Assembly (NCBI GenBank): GCA_002946415.1
Contig: NJPS01000076.1
Span: 124,001-188,000, forward strand
DNA: 64,000 nt
Source: Rutstroemia sp. NJR-2017a BVV2
Lineage: Eukaryota; Ascomycota; Leotiomycetes; Helotiales; Rutstroemiaceae
Reading direction: 5' to 3'
Under the pieces are notes generated by a model that saw nothing but the letters and a program-made list of their open reading frames with translations, was not told the origin of the DNA and did not search any database. Positions within the stretch are counted from its first letter, which is position 1. Each line of letters starts with the position of its first letter. The position numbers and the translations under genes were made by a program. This document shows positions 9,927-22,753 of the stretch, in pieces.

Positions 9927-12900
9927 ATGGTGAAATCTCAGGCAACTCCTGTGAAGACTCAGCAGTCAATCTCCAGCTTTTTCACCAAGAAGCCCGCTCC
10001 ACCAAAACCATCGGAACCGCCCCCAGCGAGCATACCAGAAAACTTTCACGATGCCGAAAGCGACCAAGAGACGAGCGCGAATGCAGAGTCCGCCTCGAAT
10101 GGAGTGAAAAGGGCGTTAGTTGAAGATAGGCAAGCTGGAAATACGGAGAGGCTTGCGAAGCGATCAAAAGTAGTCGATAATGAGGCGGAAGGCGGAAGTA
10201 GTTTCTTTTCTGCTTCTGAAGCTCGCAAGTCTTCATCAGTCGCGCGGGGAAAGTCGAAGGTTTCTCCAAGAACGCAACGCTATATGTTCTCGAGCCAGCC
10301 TTCGTCTGCGGGACCTACGATTGAGGAAGAGGAGGAAGAACCTGAGTCTGAGAAAGCGCGGAAGGCTGAGTTACACAAGAAGTTTGTGAAGAAGTTGGGT
10401 CATCCGGATAGTATCAGACGAAGCAATTGGCAAATGCCTGATGATGCGGGAGTTCTTGAGGAAGGTGACGGAGAAGGGGAAGGAGAGGAGGAGGACGAGG
10501 CACCACCGCCAGCTAAGACCAGGAAGAAGGGAGCGAAGACGGGGAAGTTGACTCCCTTGGAATTGCAGGTCCTTGATATTAAGCGGAAACATATGGATAC
10601 GCTGTTAATTGTGGAGGTGGGCTACAAGTTTAAGTTTTTCGGTGAAGATGCTCGAACTGCAGCGAAGGAACTCAGTATTGTTTGTATCCCAGGCAAATTT
10701 AGATACGACGAGCGTAAGTATTCCATGGGACCGGGCTGCCTTTGCAAGTTCTAATAGAAATCAGATCCATCAGAAGCACACCTCGATCGGTTTGCATCTG
10801 CCAGTATTCCCGTTCATCGACTGCCCGTTCATGCGAAAAGACTAGTTGCCGCTGGACACAAAATTGGAGTGGTTCGACAAACGGAGACAGCAGCATTAAA
10901 AAAAGCTGGAGATAACCGCAATACTCCTTTCGTTCGGAAACTCACAAACGTCTACACAAAGGGGACATATATTGATGATATAGAGGGATTAGACCAACCT
11001 ACTGATGCACCATCTGGAGGAGCGCCTGCAACAGGATACCTGCTTTGCATAACTGAGACCAAGGCGAAAGGATGGGGTACTGATGAGAAGGTCGACGTCG
11101 GAATTCTAGCCGTTCAGCCAGCGACAGGTGATGTCATTTACGACAATTTCGAGGATGGGTTTATGAGGAGCGAGATCGAGACGAGGCTATTACATATCGC
11201 ACCTTGTGAATTTCTGATTGTTGGCGACCTTACGAAAGCCACCGATAAACTTGTTCAACATCTATCTGGCAGCACGACGAATGTGTTTGGTGACCGGATC
11301 AGAGTCGAGCGTGTGGGAAAACCGAAGACGATGGCTGCTGAGGCATACTCGCACGTGGCACAATTCTACGCCGACAAACTGAAGGCTCATCAGAGCAGCA
11401 ATAACGATCGCGAGCAGCAACTTTTGGAGAAAGTCTTGAAGCTTACGGAGCCGGTGACTATCTGCTTATCTGCCATGATCACTCACATGACGGAGTATGG
11501 ACTTGAGCATGTATTCGATTTGACCAAGTATTTCCAGTCATTCAGTGCTCGGTCTCACATGCTTTTGAACGGAAATACTCTGACAAGTCTCGAGATCTAT
11601 ACCAACCAGACCGACCATACAGAAAAGGGAAGTCTGTTCTGGACTCTTGACAAAACCCAAACCAAATTCGGACAAAGATTACTGCGGAAGTGGGTTGGCA
11701 GACCACTGCTAGATAAAGAGCGTCTTGAGGAGAGAGTCGCAGCAGTCGAAGAACTGAAAGAAAATGCCCAAAGCACCAAAGTCGACCGAATCCGCGCTGT
11801 TCTACGCAGCACCAAATCCGACCTCGAGCGAAGCCTCATCCGCATCTACTACGGTAAATGCACGCGACCCGAGCTCCTCACCGTCTTGCAAACCCTCCAA
11901 CGCATCGCCAACGAATTCGCCCACGTCAAAACCCCCTCCGACGCCGGCTTCTCCTCTCCCCTCCTCAATACCGCCATCGCCACCCTCCCCACCATCACCG
12001 ACGTCGTGATCCATATCCTTGAAAAAATCAACCCCGAAGCCGCCCGCCAAGACGACAAATATGCCTTCTTCCGCGAAGCCGAAGAAACCGAATCCATCGG
12101 CGACCACAAACTCGGCATCGCCGCCGTGGAGCAAGAGCTCGACGCCCACCGCTCCGTCGCCGCCTCCAAACTCTCCAAAAAATCCCCCGTCACCTACGTC
12201 ACCGTTGCCGGCATCGAATACCTAATCGAAGTCCCCAACACCGATCTCAAGCACGTGCCCGCCAGCTGGACGAAGATCAGCGGCACGAAGAAACTCTCCC
12301 GCTTCCACACCCCCGAAGTGGTGCGCATGCTGCGCGAGCGCGACCAGCACAAGGAATCGCTGAGCTCGGCCTGCGACGTGGCGTTCGCGGCGCTGCTCGC
12401 GCACATCAGCACGCACTATGCACTGCTGCGCGATAGCATTGCGCAGCTGTCGGTGCTGGACTGTCTTCTTTCTCTCGCGACCGTGGCTTCGCTGCCGGGG
12501 TACTGCAAGCCTACGTTCACGACAAGTACCGAGATATCTGTTGTCGGGGGACGACACCCTATGGTGGAGCAACTGCTCCCGTCGGCGTATATCCCCAACG
12601 ACACAGCTCTCTCCACAGACCCCGAACACACCCGCGCGTTGCTCATTACCGGGCCGAACATGGGCGGCAAATCGTCGTATGTCCGGCACGTAGCGCTGAT
12701 AGCGATCCTCGCGCAAATCGGCTCGTACGTGCCTGCGGAATCGGCGCGGCTGGGTCTGCTGGATGGGATATACACGCGCATGGGGGCGTACGATTCCTTG
12801 TTTACAGCGCAATCGACGTTTATGGTAGAGTTATCCGAGACGGCATCGATATTGAAAGCTGCGTCGCCGCGATCGCTGGTGATATTGGACGAGTTGGGAC

Positions 12901-13379
12901 GCGGGACCAGTACGCATGACGGAGTGGCTATTGCAGAGGCGGTGCTGGATTGGGTGGTGAGGGAAACGAGGTGTTTGTGTCTGTTTATTACGCATTATCA
13001 GACCTTGGCTGGCATGGCGAGAGCGTTTGAGAAGGGAAAGGAGTTGAGGAATGTGCATATGAAATTCACGGCTGAGAAAGATGGAAGGAGGATTGAAAAC
13101 ACTGATGGTGATGACGTCGATAGCGGAGATGTGGATGAAGAGATAACCTTCTTGTATGAGGTTGGTGAAGGAGTTGCACATAGGTCATATGGTCTTAACG
13201 TAGCTCGTCTGGCACGAGTACCAAAGCCTGTACTTGACACAGCTGCATTCAAGTCACGAGAATTGGAGATGGAGGTGAAACAGAAAAAGCTATTGGGGCT
13301 ATCTAAGATGATGTCCGATGTACTGAAAAACGGCACTGATCAACTTGATCAACTCATCGTCGGCATAGAGCAGCTGTAA
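9927..13379 (+). CDS. msh3: DNA mismatch repair protein MSH3 (MutS homologue 3)
   Basis: Exons 9927-10713 and 10765-13379 join across a 51-bp intron to give 1133 residues, the expected MSH3 size. A PCNA-interacting motif, QQSISSFF, lies at residues 12-19, followed by a disordered Ser/Glu-rich linker. The MutS I mismatch-binding domain begins at [19 protein letters not shown]. The ATPase carries Walker [10 protein letters not shown] (about residue 890), Walker [16 protein letters not shown] and the helix-turn-helix tail. MSH3 pairs with MSH2 to recognise insertion/deletion loops. The MSH3-type [17 protein letters not shown] segment, together with the PIP box, separates it from MSH6. Codon use turns strongly C-ending between about 11,800 and 12,400 compared with the rest of the gene. 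Confidence 0.95.
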
Positions 13380-13662
13380 TAATGGTATATAGTATAACTG
13401 AAGAAGCATATTGCAACAAGGCAATATCAGCATGACAAACTACCCCTGCTCTTCAACGCCGATTTCAAGTTGTAAATATGTATTGCATCCGAGATAATGA
13501 AAGTAGCATCCCATCAAAAGCCTCTTCAATCAGGTCGGGCAAACAAAATTAACCTGCCATAAAACAATTTTCTAAAATCAAAATGCCCCAATTGATAATG
13601 TAATGACGGCCCACCATTATACCCCATGCCGGTCGAAGTACCGCAAACTTGTGAAGACAAAA

Positions 13663-15472
13663 TCACATACCGAAATGAGGCATGTTAACTGTTGTACCAT
13701 GGTTCATACCATTGGTATTTGAATGGCGTATATGGCTGCTCGAGAGGTGAGGGGAAGAACCGATTGAGTTGAAATTTCCATGGAAGGTCGATGCAAAACC
13801 GGTCATTGGCTTGGATTCCTGCTCCATTTGAGCCATCCCTGTATGATCACCATGGTAGGTAAAAGCTCGAGGGTGGTGACTATAGAGGGGGTTGTACATG
13901 GAAGCACTGTCGTAAAACATGCTGCTTGAGGGCATACCATGAGAACTGGCCATGTTTCGTCGCATGTGGGTATTGGCTTGATTGTTTTCTTTGTCCAACA
14001 TACGCATCGCCGTAGGCTTCACCACGGGAGTAGGCGAGATGTTGTCAAGAGTTGCGTCAGCAAAGCCGCTGGTGGTGTTATCCGAGAAGTCGAATGGATG
14101 ATCCTCCAATGGACTTTCGGTTCGACCGGGACTAATTTCGGGCGCATCTTGGAAAATGCCAAAAGAGCGCTTCTTCCTTCCAATATCACCCAAAGTTAAT
14201 CTAAACTCCTCGTCCTCCTCATTGCTCGGCGTAAATCGAGAACCAAATGCCAATGGATTGAGAGTTGACGGTGGATGAAGGTTGAGCTGGCCAGCAGGTT
14301 CACGATGCTTGGCGGGCCTCTGCCTCTTTTCCGGGCTAGCCATGTGATTATTTCTCTGAGAACGTGGTGCTCGTAATCGAGGCACATTGACACTAAGATT
14401 AGCCAGTGCCGCTTTGCGTGGTTTGCGTCTCTTCGGAGTTGGATCTCTAACCTACAAAGTAAAGGTTAGCTTATGGATTAACCCCTTCCCACCTAAGGAG
14501 TTTTATATCTAAAAGCTTACTGGGCTGGTCTCGGTTGAAAGTGGCCCAAAGATATTCCTAGCAGTACGAAAAGCACCATCCACATGGTAAGAAACTTCAG
14601 TAGGTTCAATATCTGCAGACGCAGCTATCATCGACTCAAGAATTGAGCCATCCTTCCGCTGGTTTCTCATCCTTTTCATCTCGGCCGTAGCAGAGTCAAA
14701 GAGATCCATACCTGGCCAGAGAACACCCTTCAGTTTCGTACTGTCTGAAAGCTTCTCTTCAACTACATCGTCTATGCCTTCAGGTTTGAATGGAGTCATG
14801 AGTCTGCAATAGCATTGTCAGCTCAGCAACATGGATTCCGAAAGCATACGACGTACTTATCTGCAACGGAAACATTTCCTCTCGAAGGCGTCTCTCGATG
14901 AGAATAACCAGGCACCTGACGTCGAGTAGTCGGTGTGGCGTAGATAGCATTCTGTTCCCATTCACTGCCAACCTCAGAAGTAGATGTGTTTGTATTTGTA
15001 TTTGTACTCGCGGTCATGTTGGAATTAGGTATGGTGGGCCACAGATGCATGCGTGGGATGGGAGCTCGAAACATGGGCGCCAAGTTCGATTCATCGTCAA
15101 GAGTATGTTCATTCTCCTTCTTGATTTTGGAGGGCTGGAGACATTAGCAAAAGTGAATGGTCGAGAGCTGGGCATGGCTTCTACCATGGCCTTGGGCTTA
15201 GTCTTCCTGTCCTTGGCAGCCTTTTTCTGGTCCTTCGAAGCCAGCCTCTCCGATAACAATCTCTCTAGGTTATGGTTGGCATACCAGTCTTCGAAATTGT
15301 CAAGTTGTACTTTTGCTGCAATTTCGGACGCGGCTCTGATCTTGAGCTTGAAGTAGTTGGATAAATGTGCCTTCGAGGAGGTATGCGTGAGTAAATGAGA
15401 TACATCGGAAAATCGAGGGTTCTTTGGGCAAATACTGCAATGCAGTGGTATGTTGTTGTGGTTTTTCGACAT
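13663..15472 (-). CDS. Fungal-specific protein with a C2H2/U1-like zinc finger, 4 exons
   Basis: Exons (minus) 15472-15185, 15134-14857, 14803-14521 and 14451-13663 join in phase to 545 residues. Residues 8-35 hold CSIC followed by HLLTHTSSKAH, a C2H2 arrangement with a long His spacing like U1/matrin-type fingers, then a charged helix and the conserved-looking stretch DNFEDWYANHNLERLLSERL. The remainder is low-complexity: a Thr/Asn repeat (TNTNTNTS), basic patches (PKRRKPRK) and an Asn/Met/His-rich tail. Nuclear location is likely from the finger and basic patches. I do not know a characterised orthologue. The last coding bases before the stop read GGTATGTG, a perfect donor; splicing to an acceptor near 13,575 would replace the last two residues with a short alternative end. 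Confidence 0.7.
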
Positions 15473-16886
15473 CTGGGCTATATCTGCAAACCCATTCAAT
15501 TAGCATGGTGGTAAAGACATTGAACCCATAGTCATGATTGATCTCGCAATGGGTGGAATTGGCGGAGCTGTTTCTGACCGTTCCAACTCCAATGAGCAAG
15601 TGAGAGTTGTGTTTGAAAGAGAAAGCAAAATGTCGTGTGCACTTTTAAAGATGATGCTTATGAACTTTGAAAGCAATAGAATAATGTATGGTAAAGCTGC
15701 ATGGAGCAATTGGAAACTTACGAGATGGTCGTAAAAAATGTTACAGCTCAGACTTGTCCGCCGGGAATGAGCAAATGTAGCAAGTCGTCGATTACTTCTC
15801 GGAAATTGGTCGAAGGCGATGGTTTCCTCTTAACAATCTGAAAATTGAAGAAGAAAGGACTTGCATACGATGGAGAGGTATGCTTGGCGGAAGGAAGAAG
15901 ACATGAGAAAGATTAAAGATCGAAGGGAAAGAAGAGAAGGAGCTGTGTACTGCGTGCTGCGGCCAATGGGGCTCTAGCGTAGAAAGCATCCAGAAAGGGG
16001 AGTGGTGATGGGGAGTTTCCGTTGAGGAGGGTCGTGAAAGAGTAACGTGAATTTGTAAATAAGGTAAAAACAATCAACACAATCAAAACACCTTGTTGGC
16101 GACTTAGAAGCGGAATTGAACATCCGTCGACGGATGATTCAATACTCCATTGAAAGTACCGGTGCTGAAAAAACAATTCATATATCAGGACCGACGTTAC
16201 GTTTGCTGGGTAAAGAGTACGCAGCGAGAACCAGAAAGTAAGTTGCTGTCTATGAACACCCAAAGCTGATCCTTTCGGACAACGACAATAACAGAACGGT
16301 GCAAAGTAAAGTGAGAAACACATGAAGTTATATGTTTCTAGACATGATATTTACTATCATCGGGGTAGCATACTCGATTTCGGCCTCGAAGCGAGGCTAT
16401 GTCTCTCCAACACCATCTACCACCGCGGACCACAAACTTATCTGCCACCCCTTTTGACTCGGCAGCTTAACTACCGAACCCACGGATGACATGCTACCAA
16501 AGTATGGAGGTGTCTACCACGGACACAAAATTGTGTAGCAAGTACCCATTCCCACGTTATCTTCCTGCGAACTTATATATCACTGACATTTGAGTATTCA
16601 AGCTACAAAGAAGCATGATTACATCTCATGGTCAGTGACTAGCTCTGCTCCTGCCTTGTGTCCTAACACCATATTCGTATCGGTGCAAGAGTATTAGATT
16701 GCAGGAGTGCACCAGATATTTAGTGGTCTGTGTATAGGAGACACAGTCCCTTCAACTAGTGACATGATTTTCACGAACGGCATACTTAAGCAATTCGTAC
16801 ACTCCTGGTTACGAGTGGCAACGGCATGTTCATAGTGTAGCATAAACTCATTACTTCATATTGACGTTTCTTTGTACGACCTACGA
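15473..16886. other. Intergenic, about 1.4 kb, no gene seen
   Basis: This lies between the start of the zinc-finger gene and the 3' end of bet2. The bases just before 15472 (GCAGATATAGCCCAG on the minus strand) look like an intron acceptor, so the zinc-finger gene may have a 5'-UTR intron here. ORFs in the gap are short and not convincing. Confidence 0.45.
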
Positions 16887-18119
16887 TCACGCTCCTAGCA
16901 CTTGCTCTGTAATTCTTTTAGGCATACAGCTAGTAGAGAGTTAGTAAAGAAGAAACCTGAGCTTTCAAATAGCTGAAAGACTTACTATATGGGATCCACT
17001 TCCTCAACTCCAGGATAGCCTTGAAGGGAAAGACCTGTCATAGCGAAACAAGTATGAAAGACATCCACCATATCTCCCGGTCTATCAGCAAATCCACCGT
17101 TTTCAGTATCCTAAAGAACGTCAGTCCAGCACCACCACATCGTCAGAGCAGCCAGTCACAAACCTGACACTTCAAAATGAAATTGGTGAGCTTCTCCCCA
17201 TCGATCCAATGCAGCTTCCCAATCATAGCCAAGCTAGTCGCTACCCACCAACTATAACACACATCCTCCATCTTTTCCGGTCTACCATTCAGCCCTCCAC
17301 ATTCGACCTGCCTCTCGCTCAGCCATCGACCCAATTTATCAATATTGACCACGTCGATTCGTTTTGCGATTGAGAGGGCGCCTAAGCACGCGAAAATCTG
17401 TCCCGAATGTGATTCCGCCCCTGGACTAACTCCATACCCGCCGTCGAAATTCGCGCAAGATACGATATAGTCCACTGCCTTATTCACATCGACCAGATGT
17501 AGAAGATGTAAGAGGGATAGCGCATTCAGAGCCGCATAGAGAAATCTGGTGTCTTCCTCGCCCCATTCATCGCCCGCAAACGTGCCTGTCTCCCGGTTCT
17601 GTAGATCTGCTAGGTCTGTAGAATAGAACAATTAGCAGGCGCCCCTCCTTGATAACGTAGGCAGAGGGGTCTTGCATTTCCCCACCAGATCCTTTCCCTT
17701 CCCGTTAAGATTCTTCTCCAAATCCCCAACTCCATCAACCATAACCAAAATTTGCACTGCACTGACTGAGTACAGCAGATGCGCATCATGACCCGGCGCA
17801 GCCCCAAACCCTCCATTCTCATGTTGGCAGCTCAGCACAAAATCAATCGTTTCGCGACGAGGTAGCGCATCGGGTCGACCGAGTAAATGCAATGCCGTAA
17901 GGCCCCAATATAGTCCGTTCAGCCGAAGATGCTCTGTGTGCCAGTATTCGAGCTCATCCTTGCGCTACGAGAAGCTGTCAACAGAGGTTGGGCAGATCAA
18001 GGTGGGGTGCCTACGGAGTCGAGACTTTGTATGTATTTCACATGAGGTTCGATGGCTAGCTGGAGTTCGTCGGGTAGAGCATTTGAGCCTGCGCGGCCGG
18101 GACCAGATACGAGAGACAT
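16887..18119 (-). CDS. bet2: Rab geranylgeranyltransferase (type II) beta subunit
   Basis: Exons (minus) 18119-18015, 17964-17676, 17615-17164, 17110-16986 and 16929-16887 join to 337 residues, the normal length. Protein prenyltransferase beta repeats are clear: [69 protein letters not shown] and [19 protein letters not shown]. The zinc ligands are the Asp and Cys of EDVCYSW and the His of DVFHTCF. The enzyme attaches geranylgeranyl groups to Rab/Ypt GTPases with the Bet4 alpha subunit and Rab escort protein. Intron 17675-17616 uses a GC donor (T|GCAAG) and restores [14 protein letters not shown]; no GT donor in the region does so in frame. The last small exon supplies the usual VDPIYCMPKR end. 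Confidence 0.95.
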
Positions 18120-18792
18120 GGGAATAAATTAATTTCAGCGACGACTATCGAACCGCTATCGTGGTACTGTGAGCTGGGAGACGTTCAAACCTCGGGCGTA
18201 CCTTAACCTTAGTAGGGCTAGCCTAACTCCGTTAGAACATTTGCCGCCTACGTAGCTCTACAGTACTGTAGAACTATGTGTGCTATCCCAAAATGGCAAA
18301 TAAATGGCAGAATAGGTTTCAAACACTGGAAAGAATTCATTCTAATTAAGCCTTTGCAGAACGGGAACGGGCTATTGTTTTCACACTATTATGATCAACT
18401 TCTCGCTGCTGCTCGAGAATTGCTGCTCGAATTTTCCCTAAACTGGCTTTCAACGCAGTGCGAAGTAGCTTTCCATTATCGTTTTTCACCCGACTCGGAG
18501 CCGGAACGTACTGAAGTCCGAGGAGCCATAACATTCGTAATCATCAATAATCGCAGAACGCATTGGACTTTGAAGAAGAGCTCTCCCTCATCAAGAACTT
18601 CATCATAAATACCATATTCTCAAACTGTAAGATACTTTTCCTATTGTCAAGTACTTATAGTTTTTATACATATATAAATAAAGTATATATATTCCCAATC
18701 TGATCGTCGCATTTGTCAACGAACCAATCATCTTCTCTCATCTCTCTTCGCAATATCATCCTTATATTCCGTCATACTTTCCCTGTGTCACG
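18120..18792. other. Divergent intergenic region, bet2 / GGCT-like gene
   Basis: There is no convincing gene. A TATATAAATA-like stretch at about 18,670-18,690 sits roughly 100 bp before the GGCT-like start and is a candidate TATA element. A 110-codon open frame at 18276-18608 was examined and rejected. Confidence 0.45.
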
Positions 18793-19830
18793 ATGCAACC
18801 CAAAGCGAACGTTTGCCCTGTCGTACAGAAGATCTGGGATTTATATTCCCCTCCAACGCCAACCTCCGCAATCACAAGACCGTCCCCTGCAGAAGCTAAG
18901 TTACCTCGCATATCAACCACCCGACTCGCCGCCGCCTCAGGAGACCAGAACAGCGGAGCCGAAACCTTTCTCTACCTAGCCTATGGCTCGAATCTCTCAG
19001 CCGAGACATTCAAAGGCAAGCGGGGCATCAAGCCCCTCAGCGCAGTCAACGTCCACGTCCCTAGTCTCGACCTGACATTCGACCTCCCCGGCATTCCCTA
19101 CACCGAGCCCTGTTTTGCAAATACGCAGTATCGACGAACGAAACCCGCAGCTTCGATTCCCGAATCTAGCGATTACCACAAAACGAGATGGCATAAAGGA
19201 CTCGTGGGCGTAGTCTACGAAGTCACGCCCGAAGACTACAGAATCATAATCGCGACTGAAGGCGGTGGAGCTTCGTATCAAGATGTAGTTGTACAATGTT
19301 ACGTGCTTCCGGATGGATCCAAGACCGTCGATCCTGTGCCCAATGGTGTTCCCTTCCTCGCGCATACACTCCTTTGTCCACTCGACGGCCCCGACACAAA
19401 CCGCATATCGCGCCCCGACCCCAACTACGCGCAAGCGTCAGCGAGATATCTGAAGCTGATTACAGACGGAGCGGAGGAACATGATTTGCCGGATGATTAC
19501 ATGGCGTATTTGTATGACCTGAGAGCATATACAGTTACGAGTGCGAGACAGCGGATGGGACAGCTTTTGGTGATGACGCTGTTGTTCCCGATTGTAATGG
19601 CGATTTTCGCCTTGGGGAAAATGTTTGCCGGTAAGGATGGGAAGATTCCAGAGTGGTTGGCACAGTTTATGGGCAGGCTATTTAGAATCACTTGGAAGGC
19701 ATATGATGTTGTGTTTAAAGATACATTTGGTGATGGGGAGAGGACGGTGAAAGAGAAGGAGAGGGATGGCAATGAAGATAGTGGGTTGCAAAAGAAGTGG
19801 GATGAAAAGAAGATGCTGCATTTGGCATGA
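18793..19830 (+). CDS. Gamma-glutamylcyclotransferase-fold protein with a C-terminal membrane segment
   Basis: A single exon of 345 residues. The signature YLAYGSNLS lies at residues 61-69, the YGSNL nucleotide-like loop that defines the GGCT/AIG2 fold. EGGGASYQDV (about residue 157) carries the likely catalytic glutamate. Family enzymes form 5-oxoproline from gamma-glutamyl peptides. A hydrophobic helix at about residues 257-278 (QLLVMTLLFPIVMAIFALG) followed by a charged tail suggests membrane anchoring, which is seen in a fungal subgroup of this family but not in the small soluble GGCTs. The substrate is not predictable. The start codon chosen is the first ATG after the TATA-like stretch. 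Confidence 0.8.
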   Translation: MQPKANVCPVVQKIWDLYSPPTPTSAITRPSPAEAKLPRISTTRLAAASGDQNSGAETFLYLAYGSNLSAETFKGKRGIKPLSAVNVHVPSLDLTFDLPGIPYTEPCFANTQYRRTKPAASIPESSDYHKTRWHKGLVGVVYEVTPEDYRIIIATEGGGASYQDVVVQCYVLPDGSKTVDPVPNGVPFLAHTLLCPLDGPDTNRISRPDPNYAQASARYLKLITDGAEEHDLPDDYMAYLYDLRAYTVTSARQRMGQLLVMTLLFPIVMAIFALGKMFAGKDGKIPEWLAQFMGRLFRITWKAYDVVFKDTFGDGERTVKEKERDGNEDSGLQKKWDEKKMLHLA

Positions 19831-20034
19831 GTTGAGAGAACGGCTCCAGGGAGTTTGGGGAATTAGGATTTCACACATTGCGCAGTACATATCATCTAGT
19901 AATAGAACGAATAGAATCGGGTTAATATAACACACCATGTCTTTTTAAGGGTGGGTGGTAATAGAAATTAATCATAAAACATTCATTCGTTTATATCGTA
20001 TCTTACAAAGTTGAGCGCTATCTATATACAATGT

Positions 20035-21729
20035 CTAAGTAGTATATATGAAGTCTGGCCTCGCGTCCCCTAGGACGTTCTTCTCCTGCTCGGTCATACC
20101 TTGCACCAAGTGATCTCTTTCGCCCGCTCTTCTCTTTGCGTTTTCTCTTCTCAACAACAGGTGCAACAGGATACTTCCGCCAAGCAAGCATACAATCATA
20201 TATGCCATAACTGTGGCGTGGCCAACGGTGTACTTGGGCTTCTGGAAGTAGATATTGGAGCTCACAATACCATTTAAGTTACCCCATCCAATCACAAACC
20301 CTAGGACAACACCTCGTTTGTATGATCCTTCAATGTTGTTTGAAATCCAAGAGATGGTATTGGAAATACACGGGTAGATACCCAGGGCAGCCAAGAAGGT
20401 CCCGGCATATTTGACACCCGCTACCTGGCTGCCAAGGAGCATAGCAAAGCCTGCGATACCAAGGAACGAGGTCGCAATGTTACAGAGACCACGCTGGCGC
20501 GTGCGATCAGCGACAAATCCGATCACTACCGTAAATATAGCAGCTGCTGCGTATGGCGGGACCGATAGTAGCTGAGCTCTGGTAGTTGTGTAGCCCATTT
20601 GGGTGATAATAGTAGGGAGGAAAAGCGAGAACGCATACAGTGGCATGTCAGCACCCATGTAGATAATCATACCGAGCCACATCTTGTAGTCCTTCAATGC
20701 CATCCAGACATATCTCATGCTGAATTCTTCGTGCTCGGCGGAAGCCTGCTTATCAGCTTTGAGGCGGCGAATCACTCGAATTCTATCAGATTCGGACAAG
20801 AAAGTGGCCTGGTCTGGAAAATCGTGGACCGCCCAGAAAGAGATAAACCCGGCAAGAACGGTAACGATTCCCTCAAGGATGAAGATCCAAGCCCATCCGT
20901 GAAGTCCACCGATACCGTCCATCTTCACGATTGCGGCTGCGAGGAGTCCACCAAAACTTCCCGAAACCGCAGCGGCGGAGAAGAAGATTGCGGCTCTGAT
21001 ACCGAACTCGGATCGCTTGTACCAGCAAGATAGGTAGTAGTTGATACCTGGAAACAATCCAGCCTCGGCGAGACCTAGAAACCATCTCGCTGCCATTAGC
21101 CCCGACCAATTTTCCACGAATCCCATGAATGTCATGCATAGGCCCCAAATGATGCTATGAACAGGTCAGTGGCATTCAATAGCATTGTGGCGAGACTATA
21201 GGAAGCATTAAAAAGTGGTGATAGAACGTACATAATGGCTGGCACAAAGATCGATGGACGAAAGCGTTTGAGCATGACATTTGTGATTGGTTCAAAGACC
21301 GAGTATGAGACGAAGAAGATGGATAGTGTCGCGTTGTATTTCCCGGTCGACATATTATGAAGATCTTTCTGTAGTCCATCGATTTTGGCATTACCAATGT
21401 TCGTTCGATCAAGGAAAGCCAGTAGATAGAGAACACAAAGCTGGAAGAGGTTAGACAGCGTGATTAGGTGCAACATAGAAAAGGTCAAATACCCATGGGA
21501 TCAGAGTCAAGTCAAGCTTCCATAACAGTTTGCGATCCTGAACAAATATTAGTTCCAAACAGGTTGGCAGAATTGGTGAAGCGTGTTAACTAACAATGGC
21601 TGCTCTTTCCTCCTCACTCAGATGTGCATCTGGATCTGGAGGCAAGTCGGAGAACTGGACGTCTTCATAGAGACCCGATGTTGCCTTCTCTTCGTCGCTA
21701 CTCCTGTCATGCATGGTATTGGAAGTCAT
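20035..21729 (-). CDS. MFS transporter, anion:cation symporter (Dal5-like) family
   Basis: Exons (minus) 21729-21595, 21537-21493, 21440-21232 and 21154-20035 join to 502 residues with 12 predicted membrane helices. Family marks include LYLLAFLDRTNIGNAKIDGL at the first helix, GFVENWSGLMAARWFLGLAEAGLFPG in helices 4-5, a WIFILEG segment and the loop VADRTRQRG. These are typical of fungal ACS permeases that take up allantoate, pantothenate, nicotinate or other organic anions; the substrate is not deducible. Introns are 57, 52 and 77 bp. It is divergent from the FMO gene across about 1 kb, which could allow shared regulation, but no common element was identified. Confidence 0.92.
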
Positions 21730-22753
21730 CGTGAATGAAATTGAAGAGACGATGAAGTTCTTTGCAGAAAGTGAGAAGTGCGCGAAAGAAAAATGGGCGG
21801 AAAAGGAAGACCTTTAAAGGATCCATTACTTCACCGACCTAAAAGCCCGAGACAGCGTACACTAGTGACACTCGCCGCAAAGCAAAAGTAAATAAGATCT
21901 GCAATCAGTAAAGCGTAGGTCATCGACGACCCCGCGCGCCCCGGCAAACACTAGTAACCTGCAGACCAATAAACGCCTCCCAGTGAGGACAATGACGGCT
22001 GCTAGTATGTTTGGTACCGAATGAACTTGAAGCTGGCCCGAATAGCGGATAATAACAGTCTCGTTCTAACTGTTTGTAGAATCACAACGTCTGGATCTTT
22101 GCATCCAATATATGAGAATTTACAGAAATCAATGTGGCATTCATACTCCGTACCTACTCTTCACCATTTGGGAACTCCGCTGGTGGAGGGCGGACAGGTA
22201 CGATCTCGAATCTCGATTGTGGCCGTGACGGTTTTTCTTCCACATTCATCGACATTCCACCCCACCTCTCCCACTCCACCCACTCTTGTGAAGGGACGGA
22301 CATCTGGGGGTCTTGGGGTCTGGAGTATCCGGAGATAATAAAGAGTGGAAACTGGAGAAGACCAGGATAGATGGTAAGGAAAAACCGTCCACGAGGTAGC
22401 AGGGCTGCTAGTATATTTCGGGAATGGTGACGTGATTAGCTCCGGTAACACATCGGGAAAGCTGTCCAGAAGATCATGTGATGAGACGTGATTTCTCCCG
22501 CACCTGCATGTCAGAATCTGTCGTGTTTATAAGCTTGTGTTACCTGAAAGCTGTGTTTTATGTTGGAGAGCAGGAATGGATCGCGTACGATGAGGGTGAC
22601 CGTAAGCTTCGGAATGTCGAGCGGCTTACTAAGCTGACACTGTCTGCGCGTTGTGTTGATTCAATTTTCACTCATCTTATACTGGAGTCAACCCTTACAC
22701 TTTGGATCGACCTCTCCTTATAGTAAATGCGTGTGAGCTGCAAGCTTTGGAAA
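21730..22753. promoter_or_regulatory. Divergent promoter region, MFS transporter / FMO
   Basis: About 1 kb without a convincing gene between two divergent starts. It includes pyrimidine-rich stretches near 22,240-22,290. Confidence 0.4.

Noticed and set aside
11597..12812. Several long antisense ORFs across msh3 (for example 11802-12149 and 12222-12812 on the minus strand)
   Set aside because: They are mirror frames of a C-ending-codon-rich part of msh3; no start context, splice logic or family motif supports them.
16320..16600. Possible structured RNA (TATATAA on the minus strand near 16,575 followed by GC-containing sequence)
   Set aside because: Compared by eye with 5S, U-snRNA, RNase P and SRP consensus pieces without a convincing match; a covariance-model search (Rfam) would decide.
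18276..18608. 110-codon plus-strand ORF between bet2 and the GGCT-like gene
   Set aside because: No domain, no conserved-looking segment, and an opposite-strand frame of similar quality.
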